From UBA1234 sp964400015 (GTDB lineage: Bacteria; Bacillota; Clostridia; TANB77; UBA1234), in NCBI GenBank assembly GCA_964400015.1, contig CAYNRR010000001.1:123281-187280 (forward strand): DNA of 64,000 nt. Reading direction: 5' to 3'. Below the pieces are notes generated by a model. It did not search any database. It was not told the origin of the DNA and saw nothing but the letters and a program-made list of their open reading frames with translations. Positions within the stretch are counted from its first letter, which is position 1. The number at the start of each line of letters is the position of its first letter. A program made the position numbers and the translations under genes. Shown one piece after another: positions 16,857 to 26,700 of the stretch.

Positions 16857-18497
16857 CTATTTCACATACCTTGAAATATCTCTATTAAACAATTCATCCC
16901 ATCTTTCAGCAACATCTAATCCATATGTTCTAGTACTTGTACCCAAATAATTTCCAGACATTATTACTAATCGATACGGGTTTTGTTTTTTAGTGAATAA
17001 CTTCGATTCATCTATATTAAATGCATCCTTTGATTCATTTCTAAGTGAATTCCACGAATGTAAAGTCTGCGTAGTTTCATAAGGAATAATATATGTTGCA
17101 GAAAAAATTTTATAGTTTTCAGTTTCAGCTTCTAATTTCATTTTTCTTGGCAATTTATACATATTTTCTAGTTCTTTCAAACTTGTATATACTAAGGTCT
17201 CTTGCCTACTTTTAGGTTGGTCATACAAGAATAATTTTGTAGTATCATCTAATGTTGAAATTGAGCTTAATCCATTAAAACCAAAACTACAACTCATAGC
17301 ATTTGACGATGTTTTTACTTCTATTTTTATCATCTGACCGGCACAAATAAATTTACTCTTAGTTGCTAAATTAGTATACAAATCAACATATTTTTCTTTG
17401 CCTTTACTATCCGTAGTTACACGTTTTACATTTATGCTATATATAATCGGTGCATTTTCGTCGTTTACAATTGAATATTTTATTTTATCTTCACTTTTTA
17501 GATTTATCACTACCGTTTGTTTCTTTGTTGAATACATTATTGGATCATTAGGAAAGTATGTACTCGCAAACGAATTCACTTCCAGATTTAAGACAATTTT
17601 GTCAGTATCACTATAATCATTCTTGCTAATAGTCAAAATTCCATTTTTACTTATTTTAATCGCTTCTGAATCGCTTTTTAAAGCCTCTTGTCTACCATTT
17701 ACTTTCAATTCACTTTCAATAATTTTTATGTGTTCTGGTTTTGTATATTCAGTTAGTCCTTTAATTTCTGCACCAAATATATACGGTATCTCTATAACAT
17801 CTTCATCTTTTTCAATTGTATATTCATTTCCATTAGGCAATAGCAATATTCCATCTATGTTAGCATCATTAGCCATCGGTGGAACATTAAAAGTTGCTGC
17901 CCAATAAACATTTCCTTCACCTGGTTTTTCTGTATATATACTTCCTGCTGTTCCCCAAGTAGCATAATTTTCAACTTTAGCTTTATCTAAGCCTATATCC
18001 AAAGCTGTAAGATCATATGTAATCCCAAATCTTGATAATTTTTGCGTTAGCATATATTCTCTTTGCAACTCATACATATATAGCGAAGTATCACTCCAAG
18101 ATTCCTCAGCGTTTTTTACAATGCGATAATTCCAATTTAATGGTGACGTTCCAGAATTATAGTCGTCTGGAAAAAGTTCATTGTGCACCACTTTACCAGA
18201 ATAATCTTGACCCAAAATCCAATATTCACCTTTCACTCCATTATTCATCCAATTGCCATTACTTACATTTTTCCAACGTTGCCTTGCAGCATTTATTGAT
18301 ACTGGATCACCGTATACTAATAACTTGTATTTTTCATATATTTCTTCATTTATATAAAAACCATTTACATTTTGCTTTGCAATTCCCATCGCATCTATCA
18401 TATAACTAAATCCATCACTATATGCATAAGTTACTGATGTCATCATAAAAAGTATCATTATTGTTATTATAAATTTTCTCACATTATTTCCTTTCAA
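16857..18497 (-). CDS. Large exported protein of the Tad-like locus (546 aa)
   Basis: A cleavable signal peptide (residues ~1-26, ending VTYAYS) leads into a 520-residue extracellular protein with no motif I can assign. Mixed beta-rich regions with several Trp-containing segments (ARQRWKNVSNGNW, GEYWILGQDYSG) suggest Ig-like or jelly-roll folds. It overlaps the upstream SLH gene by 14 bp, so it is made together with it. Inference: a surface or pilus-tip component or assembly factor displayed by the Tad-like machine. Alternative: an SLH-dependent cell-wall protein unrelated to pili. Confidence 0.6.
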   Translation of the reverse strand: MKGNNVRKFIITIMILFMMTSVTYAYSDGFSYMIDAMGIAKQNVNGFYINEEIYEKYKLLVYGDPVSINAARQRWKNVSNGNWMNNGVKGEYWILGQDYSGKVVHNELFPDDYNSGTSPLNWNYRIVKNAEESWSDTSLYMYELQREYMLTQKLSRFGITYDLTALDIGLDKAKVENYATWGTAGSIYTEKPGEGNVYWAATFNVPPMANDANIDGILLLPNGNEYTIEKDEDVIEIPYIFGAEIKGLTEYTKPEHIKIIESELKVNGRQEALKSDSEAIKISKNGILTISKNDYSDTDKIVLNLEVNSFASTYFPNDPIMYSTKKQTVVINLKSEDKIKYSIVNDENAPIIYSINVKRVTTDSKGKEKYVDLYTNLATKSKFICAGQMIKIEVKTSSNAMSCSFGFNGLSSISTLDDTTKLFLYDQPKSRQETLVYTSLKELENMYKLPRKMKLEAETENYKIFSATYIIPYETTQTLHSWNSLRNESKDAFNIDESKLFTKKQNPYRLVIMSGNYLGTSTRTYGLDVAERWDELFNRDISRYVK

Positions 18498-19752
18498 TAT
18501 AGAATTGTGGAAAGCCTTCCACTTTTTTATAATAATTAACTATATATTTCCCTATAACCTTCTTTTCTGCTATTTCTTCAGTAGTAGTTGAATTTGTAAC
18601 ATAGCTTACACTTTTATCTATAATATACTTTGAAATTTTTGTACTACTAGTTCCGAATTCAGCTTTTAAAGCTTCGTTTAATTTTTCCTTTTTGTATTCA
18701 TTTACATATATCCCATTTTTGTATTCTGAATAATCGTCCCACAATTTAAGTACATCTATTCTTAGATAACAATCGTTTGAAAATTCTTCGTGCATCGATT
18801 TATTCGCTAAGTTATACATGGCGTTTTCATAATAGTTAAAAGAAAAATCATACTCGCCGTACAAAACTTTATTTCTATTAGCACCATATAATATTTTTAA
18901 TTCGTTTATCGTATATTTTGATGGAACATATATAACTGCAACGTACGCGTTTTCATTTATCAATTTTTTAATGATTTTTATGACTTTATCTATATCAATT
19001 TGAATGTTTGATACTTCATAGCCTTCTAAATAAGAATATCTGCCATAATCATATATTTTCAAGGAGTCATTTGATATCTCATAAAACGTTTCAAGTAAAT
19101 TACTTTTTTCTTTAAGATAGTTCGATAACTCTTTTTCTTCTTCCACGTTATAAGTACGCTTAGATACTAAATTATCTCTTACGGAAATTGAATTAAGTAT
19201 TACTTTTGCAGCCTCAGCCCTAGTTACATTATTGCTACCCTTAAAAGTTTTATCTGTATATCCATTTATAACACCAAGCTTTACAAGTTTTAACACATTT
19301 TCTAATTTATCTTTTTCTATGTCATTCACATCTTTAAATATATTTCTGCTTGCTTTGGTATCTTTTAAATTTATGAAATTTGCCACTATCTCTGACATCT
19401 CGTATCTGGTCAATGGCTTGTTTATATTCTTTTCATCCATTGTCTGAATTATATTTTGTCTTTGAGCTGTTGCTATGTAAAAATCCGGATATATTGCATT
19501 CCCTTCTCTTACTATCGTATATTCTCCTGCTTCAACTATCATTTTTATAAATTCAGCAAATGTAACATTATCTTCGGGTTTAAAAGTATTATCCTCGTAT
19601 CCAGATACAATTTCTTTCTCTGTCAATTTAACTATGTATTCTTTTGCCCAATGATTTTGAATATCGCTAAAACATATTTCTTGTGCATTTACTTGACTAA
19701 AAGTACTACCAATGCACACTATAAAAATTCCAATTACTTTTTTAAAATTCAT
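18484..19752 (-). CDS. S-layer-homology (SLH) domain protein (422 aa)
   Basis: An N-terminal signal peptide (about residues 1-23, ending VNAQE) is followed by SLH modules: FSDIQNHWAKEYI...SGYEDNTFKPEDNVTFAEF (about 28-70), a more degenerate middle one, and FKDVNDIEKDKL...NGYTDKTFKGSNNVTRAEAA (about 140-190). SLH domains bind pyruvylated secondary cell-wall polymers, so the protein sits on the wall. The C-terminal half (about 230-422) is unrecognised. It overlaps the CpaB-like gene by 4 bp (ATGA) and the next gene by 14 bp. Inference: it anchors the Tad-like apparatus to the wall. Confidence 0.8.
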   Translation of the reverse strand: MNFKKVIGIFIVCIGSTFSQVNAQEICFSDIQNHWAKEYIVKLTEKEIVSGYEDNTFKPEDNVTFAEFIKMIVEAGEYTIVREGNAIYPDFYIATAQRQNIIQTMDEKNINKPLTRYEMSEIVANFINLKDTKASRNIFKDVNDIEKDKLENVLKLVKLGVINGYTDKTFKGSNNVTRAEAAKVILNSISVRDNLVSKRTYNVEEEKELSNYLKEKSNLLETFYEISNDSLKIYDYGRYSYLEGYEVSNIQIDIDKVIKIIKKLINENAYVAVIYVPSKYTINELKILYGANRNKVLYGEYDFSFNYYENAMYNLANKSMHEEFSNDCYLRIDVLKLWDDYSEYKNGIYVNEYKKEKLNEALKAEFGTSSTKISKYIIDKSVSYVTNSTTTEEIAEKKVIGKYIVNYYKKVEGFPQFYIERK

Positions 19753-20459
19753 TCTATTACCATACCTTCTTCATCTGGTAAGCCAGTTATACTAAATGTA
19801 GCAATTTCCCTTAGAAGGTTAATTTCTTTAGCATCCTCTGGCGTTACAGCAATCATTATTGAATCTATATTTCCATCTTCATAACCATTAACTTCAATGC
19901 CGTCTAAGTTAAATGCCCCTAGTACTTCAACCGAATCTATTAGTTTTACTACGGTATATCCATCATATTCATCGCCTACACTCAAACGTTCTTTCATAGC
20001 AGAAAAATTTTTAGCGTAATCACTTCTAAATGTTGCATAGACAGCAATTTTTGAATTAGCTTTTATGGCATATGACAATCCATTTTCAGCATTTGAAATT
20101 TTTATAGATATTTTTTCTTTTCCATTTTCCACTTCAAATATTGAAAGATTTTCTTTTGTGTCAAACTGATTTTTCATTGCAATTTGATTTTTTAATATAT
20201 TATCTTTTGCATATAAACCATCTATTTCACTATATTTACTAACAGTTGTGGTACCAGTAATTAGTGAAATCGGTATTTCTTTTTCAATAAACATCTCTGA
20301 ACTTATTTTCTGATTTTTTTCTATATCTTGAGTCAACATCAAACATTTAATTTGAGGTTCATAATTTATAAGTTGTTTTTGCAAATGTGTTGAAATAGCG
20401 AATACAACTATTGTTAAAACAACTGTTATACTTAGTATACTAATCTTATTTTTATTCAT
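19749..20459 (-). CDS. CpaB/RcpC-like SAF-domain protein (236 aa)
   Basis: One N-terminal membrane helix (residues ~7-25) is followed by an SAF-type segment (LTQDIEKNQKISSEMFIEKEI, residues ~44-64). A beta-rich C-terminal part with IMIAVTPEDAKEINLLREI is close to the RcpC/CpaB C-terminal pattern TLAVTPEDAxxLxLA. CpaB proteins assemble the outer parts of Tad/Flp pilus systems; in Gram-positives they probably act in the wall. It is the third gene of the operon. Confidence 0.75.
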   Translation of the reverse strand: MNKNKISILSITVVLTIVVFAISTHLQKQLINYEPQIKCLMLTQDIEKNQKISSEMFIEKEIPISLITGTTTVSKYSEIDGLYAKDNILKNQIAMKNQFDTKENLSIFEVENGKEKISIKISNAENGLSYAIKANSKIAVYATFRSDYAKNFSAMKERLSVGDEYDGYTVVKLIDSVEVLGAFNLDGIEVNGYEDGNIDSIMIAVTPEDAKEINLLREIATFSITGLPDEEGMVIE

Positions 20460-20473
20460 ATTTTCTCTCCAAA

Positions 20474-20659
20474 CTACACAGTAAACGGTGCACTTCCTGT
20501 GGTCTTAAACCAATTAGTGATTGTGCTCATTACATTTTCAAATAAATTTTCCATTTGTGGGTAAAAAACTGTAATTATTATTACTAGTAATACGCCTGCA
20601 ATAAGTATTACTTGCAATATTTCAGAACCTCTTTCTGATTTCATATTTTCTTTTTTCAT
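20474..20659 (-). CDS. Flp-type pilin-like small membrane protein (61 aa)
   Basis: A 61-residue protein with a basic leader (MKKENMKSERG), one hydrophobic helix (LQVILIAGVLLVIIITVF) and a short soluble tail ending SAPFTV. Size and layout match Flp/TadE-type pilins, and it sits between the inner-membrane platform gene and the CpaB-like gene. The Glu after the Gly is at +2, not the usual +5, so processing by a TadV-type peptidase is not certain. There is a clean ribosome binding site (AAAGGAGCAATG). Confidence 0.65.
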   Translation of the reverse strand: MKKENMKSERGSEILQVILIAGVLLVIIITVFYPQMENLFENVMSTITNWFKTTGSAPFTV

Positions 20660-20672
20660 GTCATTGCTCCTT

Positions 20673-21512
20673 TTAACTAAATATATTGTTAAACCCCTGT
20701 CCTATCGAAATAAACAAAGGATAAAATGTTATTAGAATAATATTGCCCAACGCGATAATTACTCCCAATGTTATATACAAAACTTTAGCGCGCGTATCTT
20801 CTTTTACTTTTTCTATGTATTTTGTTTTAAGCATTTCCGATAAGTTTTCTAATATATCCACAATATTCTCTACTTTGTTATATTCTTTTAGAGAATTGCA
20901 AAACATATTTAATTCCAATATATCGAACTTGTCCTTTAATTTTTCTATTGATTTTTCAATATTCAATTCGGAAAAAGCGTACTGCGTTGAAAACTCTAAC
21001 ATTGCTTTTCTAAAATCTTCATTCTTGCAATTTCGATATTGATATTTTATAGAATCTTTAAGTGAAATTTCTGCCGACATTTGCAGAATTATCGAATCTA
21101 CCACTTTTAATAAATCTACACAAATTTCATTATTACGATTTTTCTTGTGCAAAAAAATATATACGTCTACACAAAAATATCCTAACAAACTCAGAAGTAT
21201 GCTAGCCATTACGGAACCGTAGTTAATTGTTCCTGCAATTAGAAATAAACCTACTAAAAAAATTTTTAATGAATAATATGAAATTGCATTTAATTTCAGT
21301 GGATAACCTTGTTTAGATAAATAATTTTCTTTGGAATTTATAAAATTGATTTTTGAAAAAAAGTTTTTTAAAGAATTTTCTTTGGTTTGAACTTTAATGT
21401 TGTTTCGTTTTTTATAATTATTGGATTCAATAGAAATATTTATTTGATAAATAACAATGTATACTATCACAAAAAGCGAAACAAACAGAAGTACATCAAT
21501 CAAAAGCTTCAC
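20673..21512 (-). CDS. TadC/TadB-like type II secretion F-domain protein (279 aa)
   Basis: Membrane helices at about residues 1-20, 85-125 and 245-275 bracket a cytoplasmic helical T2SSF domain (DLLKVVDSIILQMSAEISLKDSI...ENIVDILENLSEMLKTKY). This is the inner-membrane platform of Tad pilus assembly, which normally couples to the CpaF/TadA ATPase. The start appears to be GTG 21512; the ribosome binding site is weak, so it could be slightly different. It is the first gene of the seven-gene operon, about 55 bp after the predicted promoter. No ATPase gene is adjacent. Confidence 0.8.
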   Translation of the reverse strand: MKLLIDVLLFVSLFVIVYIVIYQINISIESNNYKKRNNIKVQTKENSLKNFFSKINFINSKENYLSKQGYPLKLNAISYYSLKIFLVGLFLIAGTINYGSVMASILLSLLGYFCVDVYIFLHKKNRNNEICVDLLKVVDSIILQMSAEISLKDSIKYQYRNCKNEDFRKAMLEFSTQYAFSELNIEKSIEKLKDKFDILELNMFCNSLKEYNKVENIVDILENLSEMLKTKYIEKVKEDTRAKVLYITLGVIIALGNIILITFYPLFISIGQGFNNIFS

Positions 21513-21566
21513 TTCCCAACAGTTTCTTTTTAGAAAATAAAATCATAGATTTAAATTTATGACCCC

Positions 21567-21595
21567 ATAATAAACCCCTGTCTAAAGTTTGTCAA
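21567..21595 (-). promoter_or_regulatory. Promoter of the Tad-like operon
   Basis: On the minus strand: consensus -35 TTGACA (21590-21595), 17-bp spacer, -10 TATTAT (21567-21572), lying between the spmB stop and the TadC-like gene. Confidence 0.7.
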
Positions 21596-21626
21596 ACACT
21601 TTCACTCGACAAAAGTCGACAAATTA

Positions 21627-22170
21627 TCAGCTCAATACCTGCAGTTGCCATATCCAAGTTGCTATCAAAAAAGCTATCAGATCGCAAAATAATCCAACAA
21701 ACAATGTGAACTTTTCTTTTGAAATTCCCACAGCAGATGTATATATCGCAAGTACATATAAAGTTGTATCGCTTGCGCCCATTATGGTTGAGGCCACTTT
21801 GCCTATAAAAGAATCAGGTCCATTGTCATTAAAAATATCTGTTAAAAATCCTAAAGCTCCACCACCAGAAATACTTCTCATAAGTCCTATTGGTATTACT
21901 TCTGCTGGTATTTTAATCATTGAAAATATTGGCGTTAGTATCTTTACAAGGAAATTCATTCCACCGTGAAACCTTAAATAAATTTATCATTAAAAGAATT
22001 GCCAACATGCTTGGAAAAATATTTAGTATTACTGAAAAGCTTTCTTTTACCCCCTCGATAAAAGTATCATAAACTGAAATCTTAGTTTTGGCACTCATAC
22101 CAATTACAAAAACTATTAGTATCGGAATTAGTAAATACGAAATGTACTCAACAAAATTTATCATTTTCAT
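21627..22170 (-). pseudogene. spmB: Spore maturation protein B, interrupted by a frameshift
   Basis: Two overlapping minus-strand frames together make a complete SpmB of about 178 residues. The N-terminal part (22170 downward) ends INLFKVS and then leaves frame. The C-terminal part (to 21627) resumes GGMNFLVKILTPIFSMI, then LMRSISGGGALG, DSFIGKVASTIMGASDTTLYVLA. Removing one base near 21960-21970 (in TTTCACGGTGG) restores one frame. SpmB is a spore-envelope membrane protein needed with SpmA for core dehydration. Either the gene is broken or the base is a sequence error. An ATG at the junction has a GGTGGA very close to it, so separate translation of the second half is unlikely but possible. 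Confidence 0.85.
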
Positions 22171-22213
22171 TTTTCACTCCTTTAGTAAAATTCCATATCC
22201 TGTCAAAAAATGA

Positions 22214-22255
22214 ACATTTAACGGACGTCCCCGGTGTGTCGCTTCGGTGTGTCGC
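22214..22255. repeat. REP-like element at the spmA 3' end
   Basis: The core ACATTTAACGGACGTCCC (22214-22231) matches 5801-5818 at the trpS end. It is followed by two copies of GGTGTGTCGCT. The spmA stop codon (22218-22220) and about 11 C-terminal codons are inside the element. Confidence 0.65.
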
Positions 22256-22820
22256 TGCGGCTGCTGCCCGATGCTAAGAGGAGGCCGACGGTGGTGGCTG
22301 TGAGGCTGGCTATTAGGATTGGGAGGACGACTTCTGTGGGGTTTTGGGAGTTGTAGGATGTTCTTAGGCCGATTATTGTTGTGGGGATTAGCTGAATTGA
22401 TGACATGTTTAAGATTAGCAGGGTTCGCATTGATTTACTTAGTTTTTCTTTGTTTGGGTTTTCTTTTTGGAGTTCTTTCATTGCTTGTATTCCTAGTGGT
22501 GTGGCTATGTTGCCTAATCCTATTATGTTGGCTGTGATGTTTAGGGCTATGCTTTTTATTGCTGGGCTGTTCTTTTTTAGTTCGGGAAATAGGAGTTTTA
22601 TTATTGGATATGATAGTACTTGTAGTTTTGCCATTACTCCTGATTTTTCTGCTATTTTCATTATTCCTGACCATACTGCTATTGTTCCAAATATTTTGAT
22701 GCATGTTGTGATTGCAAGTTCTGATGATTCTAGTATTGTTGTTGTTAGTTCTGCTGCCTTGCCGTTTAGTATTCCTATAAGCAATGATATTAGTATTAAA
22801 TTCCCCCAAATTATATTCAT
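22218..22820 (-). CDS. spmA: Spore maturation protein A
   Basis: A 200-residue polytopic membrane protein of the SpmA/nucleoside-recognition family. Family features are the N-terminal MNIIWGNLILISLLIG, GTIAVWSGIMKIAEKSG (about residues 45-61), and NITANIIGLGNIATPLGIQAMKELQ (about 95-119). It acts in the forespore envelope in spore core dehydration, with SpmB encoded 48 bp downstream. The last residues (DTPKRHTGDVR) are encoded by a REP-like element and are probably not part of the ancestral protein. The plus strand of the gene is unusually rich in G and T compared with neighbours, so its codon use (many C-ending and A/C-rich codons) differs. Confidence 0.92.
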   Translation of the reverse strand: MNIIWGNLILISLLIGILNGKAAELTTTILESSELAITTCIKIFGTIAVWSGIMKIAEKSGVMAKLQVLSYPIIKLLFPELKKNSPAIKSIALNITANIIGLGNIATPLGIQAMKELQKENPNKEKLSKSMRTLLILNMSSIQLIPTTIIGLRTSYNSQNPTEVVLPILIASLTATTVGLLLASGSSRSDTPKRHTGDVR

Positions 22821-23191
22821 TTTTTCACCTATTTTTACCTTTCTTTGATTTTTCTTGATGTCCTTTAACCCTTGGGAATACTTAATTTTATTCGGCTTTT
22901 TGTGATTTTATTCCTCTTTAAAAATGTTACTTATAGTCTACATTTTTTAAAATCATTTTTCAGCTTATTACTTAATCATTTTTCAAATTATTTTTTATCA
23001 CTTTTCCCGTTCGGCTCCCTTTTTAAAGCGAACATAAAGTGTACATAATTTGAACGCATTATCGAACATTTTTTGACTTTATATGGCTTTTTTACAATTT
23101 TTCGAAAAAAATTTTATTCCTGCAAAGCCTACGCGTTAGGCTGTTTTACATAATTTTCTTACATATCTTTCCATAATTTTACTTAATTATC
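22821..23191. other. Gene-free AT-rich intergenic region
   Basis: There is no frame of useful length between the divergent spmA and the AbrB-type gene. A small hairpin AGCCTA-CGCGT-TAGGCT lies at 23126-23142 followed by GTTTTACA. No sporulation-sigma promoter for spmA could be assigned with confidence. Confidence 0.5.
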
Positions 23192-23220
23192 TTGACATTT
23201 TTTGTAAATGATGATATATT
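23192..23220 (+). promoter_or_regulatory. Promoter of the AbrB-type regulator
   Basis: Consensus -35 TTGACA (23192-23197), 17-bp spacer, -10 TATATT (23215-23220), 57 bp before the start codon; AAGGAGG precedes the ATG. Confidence 0.75.
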
Positions 23221-23277
23221 TATGTTGCCTTGAAAAAGTAAGGATATATTTAGAAATTTTGTAAGGAGGTATTTAGC

Positions 23278-23520
23278 ATGAAATCAACTGGCATAGTTAG
23301 AAAAGTAGATGAGCTAGGAAGAATCGTGTTACCAATCGAATTAAGAAGAACTTTAGGTATTGATATTAAAGATTCTATCGAAATTTACGTTGATAATTCT
23401 ACAATCGTATTAAAAAAATATGAACCTACTTGCATTTTCTGTGGCGAATCTGAAAATGTAGTAACTCATAAGGATAAAAATGTTTGCAAAAAATGTTTAG
23501 AAGAAATTAAAAGTTTATAA
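23278..23520 (+). CDS. AbrB/SpoVT-type transition-state regulator with zinc ribbon
   Basis: An 80-residue DNA-binding protein. The N-terminal swapped-hairpin AbrB domain (residues ~1-48) is canonical: STGIVRKVDELGRIVLPIEL, RRTLGI, DSIEIYVDNSTIVLKKY. The C-terminal ~28 residues carry two Cys pairs (CIFCGE and CKKC), a zinc-ribbon-like extension seen in AbrB proteins of Clostridia. Such proteins repress post-exponential genes until sporulation starts; targets here are unknown. It is a single-gene transcript with its own strong promoter and terminator. Confidence 0.92.
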   Translation: MKSTGIVRKVDELGRIVLPIELRRTLGIDIKDSIEIYVDNSTIVLKKYEPTCIFCGESENVVTHKDKNVCKKCLEEIKSL

Positions 23521-23542
23521 TTTGTATATACAATAGAAAAAG

Positions 23543-23579
23543 GATCCATTCACTTTGTGGGAGACATTGTGGATGGGTT
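23543..23579 (+). terminator. Terminator after the AbrB-type gene
   Basis: GATCCATTCAC (23543-23553) pairs with GTGGATGGGTT (23569-23579) using three wobbles, followed by TTTAATTTTTATTTTT. Confidence 0.7.
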
Positions 23580-23603
23580 TTAATTTTTATTTTTATTTTT
23601 TAA

Positions 23604-23641
23604 AAAAGTACCAACGGAAAATAATTTCCATTGGTACTTTT
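23604..23641 (-). terminator. Bidirectional terminator ending the giant surface gene transcript
   Basis: A 17-bp stem (23604-23620 with 23625-23641) around ATAA has one non-Watson-Crick pair that is a G-U on the minus-strand transcript. T runs flank both sides. It lies 62 bp after the giant gene's stop codon. Confidence 0.85.
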
Positions 23642-23702
23642 GTTTTTTTTACTTTTTATTTTACTTGAGTTTTTATTTTACTTCATCTTTACTATGTACT
23701 TT

Positions 23703-26700
23703 TTAGTTTATTGTGTATACTGCAGTGTTTCCACATTTGTCTATTGTTTCTAGTTTAGTTCCACTTACAAGTTCTATATCGTATTTTGCTTTTAAGTCTG
23801 ATTTTGTTATGCTTCCGTTGCTTAGTTTTATTGTTTTACCATCTATCTTGATTACGTTCATTGAGTGATTGTCTGCATCTGTTACAGTAACTGTTGTGCT
23901 ACTAACTGTTATAACTGGTTTGTTTAATTCAACTACTACATCTGTTTCTAATTCTAGTTTTGCAGTTGCTATCTTATTTCCTGCTTTATCTACTTCTACA
24001 GTATCTCTAAAGCATAGATATACGATACCTTCTCCAGCTATATTTTGAGCTGTTACGTAATAGTATCTACCACTCATTGCTTGTGAACCTTCTTGAATTG
24101 GTCCGTATACTACTGGTGTTTTTGCTAGGACAATGCCTTCACCGTAGTCACCTGTGTATGTTTCTGCTCCTGTAGTATCTTTTACTTTGATGTATAAGTC
24201 GTCTGCTGTTAATTCTTTTCCATAGTTATAGTTTGCATCTTTTGATAAGAATTTGAATGAAGTACTATTCTCACCATTGTTACCTATATACTGTGCAAGT
24301 AATTTTGTTGTTGCTGTTGATGTTTTACTTATTCTATTTGCTTTGTCTTTAACCCATACGTATATTGTCTTTTCTCCATCACCTATTGGTAATGTCCAAA
24401 TTACGTCTTCTGTATATGGTACCCATTCTTCTGAATCTAATACTTGATTATTTGTTAATAGTTTGTTACTTATTAAGATTTCTTTTACGCCTGTATCATC
24501 TTCGGCATCTACTTTTATCATTACAACTGAACTGTTTGCAAAGCCTCTGTCGTTGTCTACTATTTCTAGTGATTTGATTACTGGTGCTGATGCATCAACG
24601 TCTGTAATGTCTATCACTGAATTGTATTTTCCGATATTACCTGCATCGTCAATTGCGTATAAATAATATTTACCGTTTGATGTTACTGAAATGTCTAACT
24701 CAACTTTTGTCATTATTTTGTTTAGTTCTTTCCATTTTGTTGGTTCTACTTCGTATTTGCTTAATAAGTATCCTCTTACACCTGACGCATTATCTTTTAC
24801 TGTAACAGTTAATGTTACTTCTTTTTGATTTGCCATCGCTGTGTATGATAAATTCTCAAATGTTGGTGATTCTTTATCAATGTTAGTTATTGTAATACTT
24901 TCCTCTGCTGTGTTTCCTGCGAAGTCTATTGCTTTGAATGTATATGTTCCATTTTGTTCAACTTCTACTGTTATCATGTTGTTTACAAGTGTTACTTCTG
25001 TTTCACCGTAGTATGCGTTTTGAACACCTGATTCTTCATCTATAAACTTAGCTTGAATTGTAACTTTATCGTTTGTCCAATCTGGAGTTAAGTTTTTCAA
25101 TTCAATTATTGGTTTTGATACATCGAAGTCTAGGTATGCTTTTTCACGATCTCCTACTAGTTTTTTAATTAGTGCGTATCCTGGAACAACTTTCACTTCA
25201 TTTGTGTAAAGTGATCTGTATGCTTCACCTTCGATAACACCATCGTAGAATTCTAGTTTTCCTCCTACGTTTCTTAAACCATCTTTTGTACTATAAATTA
25301 TTGGTGATTCTTTACTTATTGATTCGTCATTTTTACCTGATACATAAGTTCCTTTTTCGATATATACACCTGTTGTTGTTCCTTTGTTTCCAGATAATAA
25401 TCTTGAAGTGATTTGACCACCTGTTACATTTACATTACCATTAGCTACATACAATGCGTATGTTTTGCCTTCTATTGTTGAAGATGTAATTGTACCGTTT
25501 TCCATTTTTAATGTGCCTTCGTTATACATACCATAACTTGTGCCCTCTGTGTTTACAGCACTTATAGTTCCACCTGTTATATTTACTTCGCCTTTATTTA
25601 ATACACCGTATGCTAATCCTGTTTTTAATGTCTGTGCTCTTATTACACCACTGACTAATTTCAATGTGCCTTCATTTTCTATTGCACATGCATCTAATCC
25701 TGTACTAATAGTACTTAGTTCACCTGCACCAGAGTCAATAACGGTTAATGTACCATTGTTCTTAATCAATCTTGTGTCTTCTGATTGGTCACAGTTTAAG
25801 CTAACTTTCTTACCATTTATATCAAGTGTTACTAACGTGTTAGCTTTAAATGTTGCAACTTTCATTGCATCTTCATTTAATAGCATTGTTAATTTTCCTG
25901 TGCTTGTAATATATTCTGTTGCATCACTTAATCTTGGGAAGTATTTATTTTCTTCAAAGTCGCTTTCTAAAAGCACTCCACTTCTTGCATATATGTTGCC
26001 ATCTATTGTCTTTGGACCTTTAAATTCACTCTTATTATCAAGTTCATCGTATAGTTCACCATCGAATGATACACATTCTAATTGACCTAAATCATCTTTA
26101 GTAATTGTATATGTGTATTTGATGTTTCTGCCATCTACTCCATTTGGTTGAAGTTTTATAACAGAGCCACTACCAAATTCTATTGATAATTCTGGTATTG
26201 TTCCTTTTATAGTCAAGAAGTTTTCTGACATTATAGCTGTAATTTCTAATACTGTACCTGCTGAATATGTACCATTTTCACGGTTTGTAACTTTCAAACT
26301 CATTAGTCTTGGTCCGATTTCATCTATCATGATGAAGTCTACATTTATGTCTGGATAGTATTTTGCATACTCTTCCATTGCATTACAGCCTTCATAATAA
26401 TATACTTTAGCATTTTCAGGGAAATTGCTTCCCATTTTTTCAAATACATTTCTAACATTTTCTTCATCAGCTAAAATATTAGCTATCGTTCTATATACTT
26501 TCAATGTTTGTAGGTTTTTCAAATTAGCAAATGCATGATGATCAAGTGTTTTTAATTCTGTACATAATATCATTTCGATTTCTGTAATCATATTACAATT
26601 GCTAAATGCATATGAACCAATATAAGTTACATCTTTAGACATTTCGATACCACTTAGTTTTGAACAGTTTTCAAACACATAACTTTCTATTCTAGTTCCA

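Noticed and set aside
22319..22848. Plus-strand frames across spmA
   Set aside because: They are shadows caused by the GT-rich strand; the minus-strand frame is a clear SpmA protein.
23126..23142. Small hairpin upstream of the AbrB-type gene as a riboswitch or terminator
   Set aside because: Only 6 bp of stem, no adjacent conserved structure, and it lies upstream of the promoter.
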